From positions 1 through 19,885 of the forward strand of contig JAKPAQ010000328.1 of the NCBI GenBank assembly GCA_029779385.1: a DNA stretch of 19,885 nt, given 5' to 3'. Source of the DNA: Actinomycetes bacterium (GTDB lineage: Bacteria; Actinomycetota; Actinomycetes; Propionibacteriales; Nocardioidaceae). This document shows positions 14,780 to 19,885 of this stretch, one piece after another. Position numbers and translations under genes: made by a program. Position 1 is the first letter of the stretch, and every line of letters starts with the position of its first letter. Below the pieces are notes generated by a model, which saw only the letters and a program-made list of their open reading frames with translations, did no database searches and was not told where the DNA came from.

Positions 14780-15698
14780 AACGGATCCTCGGGTCGAGCC
14801 AGGCGTACAACAAATCAACACGCAAACTCATCACGATGTAGATGAACACCATCACCGTCACGACCGAAACGATCGTCGCGGTTTCGCCCTTTCGGACTGC
14901 TTGGAAGGCTAGGTTGCCGACTCCGTTGATGTTGAAGATGCCCTCGGTGACGATCGCACCAGCCATCAGGGCCCCCAAGTCGGCACCCAGATAGGTGACC
15001 ACCGGAATCAGCGAATTGCGCAGGACGTGGCGTCGGTTTACTTGCCCATCGCTCAGACCCTTTGCCCGGGCCGTACGCACATGGTCACCAGTTAGGTTGT
15101 CAACAACTGAGGTGCGGGTTAGCCGCAACACATAGGCAAATGAGACCAGTCCCAACACCAAGGCCGGGACGATTAAATCCGGTATTGAAGGATCAGAGCC
15201 AACAACAATTGGTGCGATCCCCAGTTTGACTCCGAAGATCAACTGCATTACGAAACCGAATACGAAGATCGGCACCGCGATCACCAGCAGCGAAACGATC
15301 AGCATCGTTGAATCGAAAAGCTTACCGCGCTTGAGGCCCGCGTAAAAGCCGGCGATGATGCCGAAGAAAGCTTCGATAATCAGCGCCATGACAGCGAGTT
15401 TGAAAGTGACCGGAATTACCTCGGCCAGCACTTCGCTAACTGGTCGACCTGAGTAAGTCATCCCGAAGTCGCCGTGGAGGGCATTGCCCAAAAAAAGTAG
15501 CCACTGAACGATGAATGGCTTGTCAAGGTTGTACTGGGATTCAAGTTGCGCCTTGACCGTCGCCGAGACTGGCTTGTCACCAAATAGTGCCGCGATCGGA
15601 TCGCCCGGGATCGCAAAAACCATCGCGTAAATCAACAGGGTCGAACCAAGCAACACGGGAATGGCCTGAAGCACACGCCTTCCTAAGTACCACCACAT
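14772..15698 (-). CDS. Peptide-type ABC transporter permease (DppB-like)
   Basis: An inner-membrane permease of 308 residues beginning MWWYLGRRVLQAIPVLLGSTLLIYAMVFAIPGDP, the typical DppB N-terminus: the first helix, then the periplasmic PGDP motif. QYNLDKPFIVQWLLFLGNALHGDFGMTY is the family external loop. The EAA loop is DHVRTARAKGLSDGQVNRRHVLRNSLIP, and the protein ends RVDLLYAWLDPRIRYA, as the family does. The ATG at 15698 follows GGGAGG by 11 bases. A GTG at 15710 is in frame but overlaps that ribosome site, so it is unlikely. A strong hairpin (15812-15841) separates this gene from the binding-protein gene, so it may be expressed at a lower level. Confidence 0.94.
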   Translation of the reverse strand: MWWYLGRRVLQAIPVLLGSTLLIYAMVFAIPGDPIAALFGDKPVSATVKAQLESQYNLDKPFIVQWLLFLGNALHGDFGMTYSGRPVSEVLAEVIPVTFKLAVMALIIEAFFGIIAGFYAGLKRGKLFDSTMLIVSLLVIAVPIFVFGFVMQLIFGVKLGIAPIVVGSDPSIPDLIVPALVLGLVSFAYVLRLTRTSVVDNLTGDHVRTARAKGLSDGQVNRRHVLRNSLIPVVTYLGADLGALMAGAIVTEGIFNINGVGNLAFQAVRKGETATIVSVVTVMVFIYIVMSLRVDLLYAWLDPRIRYA

Positions 15699-15709
15699 CG
15701 TTGTCGCCA

Positions 15710-15715
15710 CCTCCC
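15710..15715 (-). promoter_or_regulatory. Ribosome binding site of the DppB-like gene
   Basis: GGGAGG on the minus strand. It decides for the ATG at 15698 (11-base spacing) against the GTG at 15710, which would overlap it. Confidence 0.7.
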
Positions 15716-15811
15716 AGCACGGAGATCTGCCGCGCCTTGTTGTCTGAGACTACTTAATCCTCACCCCCAGATGCGTTATCCGCACCGGAAGAAATATTGG
15801 CTTGCAGACAA

Positions 15812-15841
15812 GTGGGGCGGCGCACACAGGCGCCGCCCCAC
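15812..15841 (-). terminator. Intercistronic hairpin between binding-protein and permease genes
   Basis: A perfect 12-base inverted repeat, GTGGGGCGGCGC and GCGCCGCCCCAC, with a six-base loop, 14 bases after the binding-protein stop. On the minus strand it is followed by TTGTCT, only a weak T tract. It probably works as a partial terminator and as a 3' end stabiliser of the binding-protein message, giving more binding protein than permease. The rest of the 156-base gap (15699-15854) shows no convincing promoter. Confidence 0.75.
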
Positions 15842-15854
15842 CATCAGCTAGACA

Positions 15855-17462
15855 TCACTTGGTGATGTTCTGGTACTCCGGCTTGTTCTGCCAGTTGAAC
15901 TCGACGTTCTTGACGCCCTTGGCGGCAACTGCGGCGACGTTGGTGTTCCACAACGGAATCGCCGGCAGTTCCTTGAACAAGATCTCCTGCGCGTCGGCGA
16001 ACTTCTTGGCCGACTCCTCGCCCGTGGCCGCTAGACCTTCATTGAGCAACTTGTCGAACTCCTTGTTGGAGTAATCGCCGTCGTTCGAACCAGCACCGGT
16101 GCCGAAGATTGGACCGAGGTAGTTGTAGACCGACGGGTAGTCGGGCTGCCAGCCGGTACGGAACGCGGTACCGATCGTACGATCGGTAACCTTTGCCCGC
16201 AGTTCACTGAAGGTCGGGTAGGCCTTCGGCTCAGCATCAATACCTAGGTTGTTCTTCAACTGGTTGGTGAGCGCCTCGACCCATTCCTTGTTGCCCGGGC
16301 CATCAGCGTTGTAAGCAACCTGGAATTTACCAGCGAACGGCTTGATCGCATCAGCCTCGGCCCACAGCTTCTTCGCACCAGCAGCGTCGAATTTCAGCAC
16401 GTCCGAACCAGGGATGTCCGCGGTGTACTCGGGCATCAGTGGGCTGGAGAAATCGGTCGATGGCGTACGCGTGCCATCGAAGATCTTCTCGGTGATTTCC
16501 TTGCGGTTGATCGCCTTGCTGATCGCTTGACGACGCAGGTCGCCTTCTTCGCCGCTGAAACCAGCAAGCGATTCTGGGATGGTGATCGTGCCGTTAACCG
16601 TGCCGGGTGCTTCGAAGCCCTGGACGGTCTTGTCGGTCATGAAGGTGGTCAACGCGCTTGGCGGCGCCTGATCCATGACGTCTAGTTCGCCGGCCTGGAC
16701 CTGGGAGTAGGCGCCTTCTGGGTCACCTAGCAACTTGAAGGTTACGCCGCCGTTCTTGGCTTTGCGGTTGCCGTCGTAGTCCTTGTTCGGGACCATGACC
16801 GCTTCAGCGTTGTGTTCCCACTTTTCGAGATTGTAAGGACCGTTGCCGATTGGTGCCTTACCGAAGGCTGCCATGTCTTTGAAGGCCGCTGCGGGAAGCG
16901 GGTAGTAAGCCGCATAACCAAGTCGCAGCGGGAACAGCGCCTCGGGCGCCTTCAACGTGACCTCGAGGGTCTTGTCGTCGATAACCTTCACACCCGACAT
17001 CTCGGTGCCCTTGTCGACGATGATGCCTTCGTCGTCAGTGCCTTCGAACGGCGAGTAGAAGTAGGCCTGCAACTGGGCGTTGGCGCCAGTGGCGCCGTAG
17101 TTCCACGCATCGGCGAAGGACTTAGCAGTCACTTCGGTGCCGTCGCTAAACTTCCAGTCTTTGAGCTTGATAGTCCAGACCTTGTTGTCGTCAGACTTGA
17201 TCGAATCGGCAACTTCGAGCTCTTGGGAACCGTCGGCCTTGTAGCTAACCAGTCCCGCGTAGATGAGGTCGATGATGTTGCCGCCGCCAACTTCGTTCGT
17301 GTTGGTGGTGATCAGTGGGTTCTGCGGCTCAGTGCCGTACGCAGTGATGACTGCATCAGTCTTATCCGAACCGTCGTCGCTTCCACCGCCGCAAGCGGCC
17401 AGCGTGAGGCTGGCGGCTGCCGCGAGGGCGATCCCTGCGATAGCTGAACGCCTAAGTCGCAT
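15855..17462 (-). CDS. ABC transporter substrate-binding lipoprotein (SBP_bac_5 / DppA-OppA family)
   Basis: A 535-residue extracytoplasmic binding protein, anchored as a lipoprotein, that delivers peptides or a similar solute to the permeases encoded downstream. The signal peptide is clear: MRLRR, then a hydrophobic Ala/Leu stretch, then the lipobox LAAC with C24, followed by a GGGSDDGSD linker. Family-typical segments include TEPQNPL, NIIDLIYAGLVSY, IKLKDWKFSDGTEVTAKSFA, GNGPYNLEKW, RRQAISKAINRKEI, RTGWQPDYPSVYNYL and KELPAIPLWN. I chose the ATG at 17462 because AGGAGG lies six bases upstream and a normal signal peptide follows; starts further upstream would put about 32 residues before the signal. 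The ligand cannot be read from sequence. The gene leads the transporter operon. Confidence 0.95.
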   Translation of the reverse strand: MRLRRSAIAGIALAAAASLTLAACGGGSDDGSDKTDAVITAYGTEPQNPLITTNTNEVGGGNIIDLIYAGLVSYKADGSQELEVADSIKSDDNKVWTIKLKDWKFSDGTEVTAKSFADAWNYGATGANAQLQAYFYSPFEGTDDEGIIVDKGTEMSGVKVIDDKTLEVTLKAPEALFPLRLGYAAYYPLPAAAFKDMAAFGKAPIGNGPYNLEKWEHNAEAVMVPNKDYDGNRKAKNGGVTFKLLGDPEGAYSQVQAGELDVMDQAPPSALTTFMTDKTVQGFEAPGTVNGTITIPESLAGFSGEEGDLRRQAISKAINRKEITEKIFDGTRTPSTDFSSPLMPEYTADIPGSDVLKFDAAGAKKLWAEADAIKPFAGKFQVAYNADGPGNKEWVEALTNQLKNNLGIDAEPKAYPTFSELRAKVTDRTIGTAFRTGWQPDYPSVYNYLGPIFGTGAGSNDGDYSNKEFDKLLNEGLAATGEESAKKFADAQEILFKELPAIPLWNTNVAAVAAKGVKNVEFNWQNKPEYQNITK

Positions 17463-17614
17463 GAATTTCCTCCTGTGATGGGCATGCGTGAACGCACGCG
17501 CGTCCTTTATAACTATCACCAGAAGTCGGCGAATCCCACTGTCGACGAGCGACTTCACCGAACTGCAACCAAACCAACGAACTAGGTAACCCCTAGTTAT
17601 CCCTGGCTATGCCA
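17463..17614 (-). promoter_or_regulatory. Upstream region of the transporter operon, with candidate operator
   Basis: This 152-base region precedes the binding-protein gene. It contains AGGAGG (17469-17474), a small GC hairpin (GCGTGCG / CGCATGC with a UUCA loop) just before it, a possible -10 TATAAA (17506-17511) without a good -35, and a perfect 7-base inverted repeat AACTAGG-TAACC-CCTAGTT at 17580-17598. The repeat is a candidate regulator site; no regulator is identified. Confidence 0.45.
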
Positions 17615-17649
17615 AACGACCCCGCCCCACAACGTGGGACGGGGCCGTT
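17615..17649 (-). terminator. Rho-independent-type terminator of etfA
   Basis: A 16-base stem with a GUU loop starts 21 bases after the etfA stop. On the minus-strand RNA every position pairs, two as G-U. On the plus-strand RNA those two positions would be A-C and C-A mismatches, so the hairpin belongs to the etfA transcript. A short TCGTTT tract overlaps its 3' end and the bases after it. Confidence 0.8.
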
Positions 17650-17670
17650 CATAACTGAACGCGCTAGCGA

Positions 17671-18618
17671 TCAGCCCTTGCGCTTGGTGATCTCTTCGGT
17701 TGCCTGCGGCAGGACCGTCTTGAGGTCACCGACGACACCGAAGTCGACGAGCTCGAAGATCGGCGCTTCTTCGTCCTTGTTGACCGCAACGATCGTCTTG
17801 GACGTCTGCATGCCGGCGCGGTGTTGGATCGCACCGGAGATGCCGTTTGCAACGTAGAGCTGCGGCGAGACGACCTTGCCGGTCTGGCCGACCTGGAAGG
17901 TGTGTGGCTTCCAGCCGGAGTCAACCGCGGCGCGCGACGCGCCAACGGCCGCACCCAGCACGTCGGCCAGGGCTTCGACCTCGGAGAAGTCGCCACCGGT
18001 GCCGCGGCCACCCGAAACCACGATTGCGGCTTCAGTCAGCTCTGGACGGCCGGTGCTGACGCGCGGCTCGCTGGCAACGATCTTGACCTGCTTGGCAGCA
18101 TCAGTTACGTCGAACGAGACGGCCTCGACTGCACCAGCGGCCGGGGCCGCCTCCGGAGCTGCAGCATTCGGCTTTACCGCAATAACTGGCGCGCCCTTGG
18201 TGACCTGCGCGGCAACGGTGAAGTTACCGGCGAACACCGACTGCGTGGTGGTGATCGTGCCGCCATCGACAGCAACGTCGACCGCGTCGGTGATCAGCCC
18301 TGCACCGGACTTGAGCGCGACGCGAGCCGCGATCTCTTTGCCCTCGGCGCTCGACGGAGCAAGCACCGCGACCGGAGACTTTTCGGCGACCAAAGCCGCA
18401 AGAGCCTCAGCCTTGGGCGCAACGAGGAACTCGTCGTACACCGAGTCGGCGTACGAGTAGATCTTCGCGGCACCGTACTCGGCCAACACTGCGGTGTCGG
18501 CTTCGCCGAATACCACGGCCGAAGGCTCGCCGATGCGACGAGCGATCGTCAACAACTCCAGCGAGGGCTTCGTGACCTTGCCAGCAGCAGCATCAATCAG
18601 AACAAGAACTTCACTCAT
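17671..18618 (-). CDS. etfA: Electron transfer flavoprotein alpha subunit
   Basis: EtfA (FixB) binds the FAD that accepts electrons from acyl-CoA dehydrogenases and passes them to ETF:quinone oxidoreductase. The 315-residue length is normal. The N-terminal domain ([27 protein letters not shown]) is followed by the C-terminal FAD-binding domain: [54 protein letters not shown] (family signature) and [28 protein letters not shown]. An Ala/Pro-rich stretch at about 152-165 separates the domains. The ATG lies 16 bases after the etfB stop with AGGAG upstream, and a strong terminator follows the stop. The two subunits form a two-gene operon. Confidence 0.97.
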   Translation of the reverse strand: MSEVLVLIDAAAGKVTKPSLELLTIARRIGEPSAVVFGEADTAVLAEYGAAKIYSYADSVYDEFLVAPKAEALAALVAEKSPVAVLAPSSAEGKEIAARVALKSGAGLITDAVDVAVDGGTITTTQSVFAGNFTVAAQVTKGAPVIAVKPNAAAPEAAPAAGAVEAVSFDVTDAAKQVKIVASEPRVSTGRPELTEAAIVVSGGRGTGGDFSEVEALADVLGAAVGASRAAVDSGWKPHTFQVGQTGKVVSPQLYVANGISGAIQHRAGMQTSKTIVAVNKDEEAPIFELVDFGVVGDLKTVLPQATEEITKRKG

Positions 18619-18634
18619 GGTTTCAGGCTCCTAC

Positions 18635-19417
18635 TCACACGAACTTCTTGGACGCGAGGAACTCGACGAGCTTGATGCCGCCGTCGCCCTCGTCGGTGAC
18701 GATTTCGCCAGCGGTACGCGGCGGACGGGCCGTCGTCGAATCAACCTTCGACGAAGCGTTGTCCAAGCCAACTTCAGCGGCGTCGATACCAAGATCGGCC
18801 AGGCTCCACTCATCGACCGGCTTCTTCTTCGCGGCCATGATGCCCTTGAAGGACGGGTAGCGGGCTTCGCCGGTCTGGTCGGTGACCGAGACGACGAGCT
18901 TGCCGGTGGCTTCGATCTGCTGGGTGGCGGCGTCGCCATCGCGGCGGATCTTGACGACATCGCCGTCAACGCTGATTTCGGACGCGTAGGTGACTGCTGG
19001 CAGGCCGAGGCGTTCAGCGACCAGGGTCGGGACAACACCCATACCGCCGTCGGTCGAAGCCATGCCGAAGAAGACGAGGTCGTACTCGAGCTTCTCGATT
19101 GCCTTGGCCAGCACCAACGAGGTGGCGATGGCATCGGAGCCGGCGATCGCGTCGTCCTCGACGTGGACGCCGGCGTCGGCACCCATCTGCAAGGCCTTGC
19201 GAACGGCGTCGGCAGCGTCGGCCGGGCCGACGGTCAGCACGGTGACTTCACCGTCGCCGGCTTCAACTACCTGAAGCGCCTGCTCAACTGCGTACTCGTC
19301 TAGCTCAGAGAGAAGTCCATCGACATTCTCACGATCGACGGTGTTATCTGCGGGATCGAACGTCCGGTCGCCAGTTGCGTCCGGGACGTACTTCACAGCG
19401 ACAACGATCTTGGTCAC
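18635..19417 (-). CDS. etfB: Electron transfer flavoprotein beta subunit
   Basis: EtfB (FixA), 260 residues, binds AMP and supports the EtfA flavin. It begins MTKIVVAVKYVPDATGDRTFDP and has VTVLTVGPADAADAVRKALQMGAD, DLVFFGMASTDGGMGVVPTLVAERLGLPAVTYA, and the ETF-beta signature around RYPSFKGIMAAKKKPVDEW. The start is a GTG at 19417, chosen because AGGAGG lies exactly six bases upstream and the protein then begins like known EtfB. An upstream in-frame start would add 16 unrelated residues (MRVPKGLAPRIHRR onward) and would precede the ribosome site. It is probably of the housekeeping (group I) type serving fatty-acid oxidation, given the enoyl-CoA hydratase gene upstream. Confidence 0.96.
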   Translation of the reverse strand: MTKIVVAVKYVPDATGDRTFDPADNTVDRENVDGLLSELDEYAVEQALQVVEAGDGEVTVLTVGPADAADAVRKALQMGADAGVHVEDDAIAGSDAIATSLVLAKAIEKLEYDLVFFGMASTDGGMGVVPTLVAERLGLPAVTYASEISVDGDVVKIRRDGDAATQQIEATGKLVVSVTDQTGEARYPSFKGIMAAKKKPVDEWSLADLGIDAAEVGLDNASSKVDSTTARPPRTAGEIVTDEGDGGIKLVEFLASKKFV

Positions 19418-19576
19418 GAGGACCCTCCTGTGAATTCGGGGTGCGAGCCCTTTTGGCACTCGCAATTTTCAGTTCCACCTTGCCACGCGTGCATTTCCAC
19501 GTGTGAGGTGACCCTTTCAAGCGGCGATGTTACCCGAAAGTAACGCCACGAAACGAGCCAGCGGCTGTGGCGTGGC
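19418..19576 (-). promoter_or_regulatory. Upstream region of etfBA with candidate operator
   Basis: This region has AGGAGG at 19424-19429 and a perfect inverted repeat GTTAC-CCGAAA-GTAAC at 19529-19544, extended by imperfect GGCG/CGCC flanks. The repeat has the look of a TetR-type operator, but no regulator gene is present. I found no convincing -35/-10 pair; TTGAAA is a possible -35 but lacks a good -10. Confidence 0.4.
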
Positions 19577-19578
19577 TC
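19555..19578 (-). terminator. Possible weak terminator of the enoyl-CoA hydratase gene
   Basis: A GAGCCA / TGGCTC inverted repeat with a 12-base loop overlaps the hydratase stop codon and is followed on the minus strand by GTTTCGT. The stem is short and the T tract poor. Confidence 0.35.
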
Positions 19579-19885
19579 ACTTTCCAGTGAAGGATGCCTT
19601 GCCGGGGCCGTTCTCCATGAACGAACGCATCCCTTCGCTTTGGTCATCGGTGGCGAAAAGTCCGGTGAAACCGACGCGCTCAATCTCCAAGCCAGTCTGC
19701 AGATCGACTTCGAGGCCACGGTCAATCACGTCCTTGGCCGTGCGCAGCGCGATCGACGCTCCCCCAACAAATTGGGCGGCCCAATCCAAGGCGCGCTGGT
19801 AGACCTCGTCGGCCGGGTGGACCTGATCGACCAAGCCGATTGAGAGCGCTTCGGTCGAATCGACGAATCGGCCGGTGTAAATCAG
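19577..19885 (-). CDS. Enoyl-CoA hydratase/isomerase family protein, N-terminus cut by window edge
   Basis: The last 102 residues of a crotonase-fold protein, open in frame from the window edge to TGA at 19577. It starts LIYTGRFVESTEALSIGLVDQVHPADEVYQRA, matching the family segment after the active site (LxxTGR, A..GLVD.V). The C-terminal helices ALRTAKDVIDRGLEVDLQTGLEIERVGFTGLFATDDQSEGMRSFMENGPGKASFTGK contain the family pattern D..EGM..F. The catalytic glutamates and oxyanion-hole residues lie outside the window, so hydratase cannot be separated from isomerase or other crotonase activities. Its place before etfBA supports a role in acyl-CoA metabolism. Confidence 0.9.
   Translation of the reverse strand: MIYTGRFVDSTEALSIGLVDQVHPADEVYQRALDWAAQFVGGASIALRTAKDVIDRGLEVDLQTGLEIERVGFTGLFATDDQSEGMRSFMENGPGKASFTGK

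Noticed and set aside
17463..17558. A longer N-terminus for the binding protein (about 32 extra residues).
   Set aside because: The extension would bury the lipoprotein signal peptide and lies upstream of the AGGAGG that serves the ATG at 17462.
1..19885. Frequent GATC and GCGATCGC-like octamers resembling an over-represented genomic tag.
   Set aside because: Many fall in codon contexts (GAT, ATC, CGATC across codons) expected at this base composition. I could not count them against expectation, so I make no claim.
1..19885. Search for CRISPR arrays, tRNA genes, insertion sequences, defence systems and biosynthetic clusters.
   Set aside because: No spaced direct repeats, cloverleaf-like segments, transposase frames, terminal repeats or defence-type domains were seen; the window is packed with recognisable metabolic, transport and repair genes.

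Overview
The window is high-GC DNA that reads as a chromosomal segment of an actinobacterium. The support is an actinobacterial-type LexA box (TCGAAC-N4-GTTCGA), an ImuA'/ImuB/DnaE2 mutasome like that of mycobacteria, a long-form quinolinate synthase, and frequent GTG/ATG starts with AGGAGG ribosome sites. All thirteen complete genes and both edge-truncated genes lie on the minus strand, so transcription runs from high to low coordinates. No gap between genes exceeds about 210 bases. I see no tRNA, rRNA, CRISPR array, insertion sequence or phage gene.

In the direction of transcription: (1) 19885-19577, the C-terminal end of an enoyl-CoA hydratase-family protein. (2) 19417-17671, etfB-etfA, the two subunits of electron transfer flavoprotein, ended by a strong hairpin terminator at 17615-17649. 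(3) 17462-12093, a peptide-type ABC importer: a lipoprotein binding protein, an intercistronic hairpin, two permeases, and one protein carrying both ATPase domains. (4) 12038-6409, the SOS mutagenesis cassette imuA'-imuB-dnaE2. Its promoter has a perfect LexA palindrome exactly between the -35 and -10 hexamers, and its first gene appears to be leaderless. (5) 6329-941, an NAD de novo synthesis operon nrtR-nadA-nadB-nadC-nifS. Its genes overlap by 1-4 bases at three of four junctions, and its promoter is covered by a palindrome that fits an NrtR operator. (6) 909-1, a second, truncated cysteine desulfurase (iscS-like), 31 bases after the first.

The genes form clear functional groups. NadB makes iminoaspartate, NadA (a [4Fe-4S] enzyme) condenses it to quinolinate, and NadC makes NaMN. 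The linked cysteine desulfurase probably supplies sulfur for the NadA cluster, and NrtR senses NAD status. ImuA' and ImuB recruit and assist the error-prone polymerase DnaE2 after DNA damage. The hydratase and EtfBA fit fatty-acid beta-oxidation electron flow.

I do not see a convincing undescribed system. The most informative observations are the two precisely built promoters (SOS and NrtR), the absence of a visible terminator between the SOS cassette and the NAD operon, the tandem cysteine desulfurases, and the inferred insertion of about 17 kb between etfBA and iscS relative to the gene order I recall from mycobacteria.
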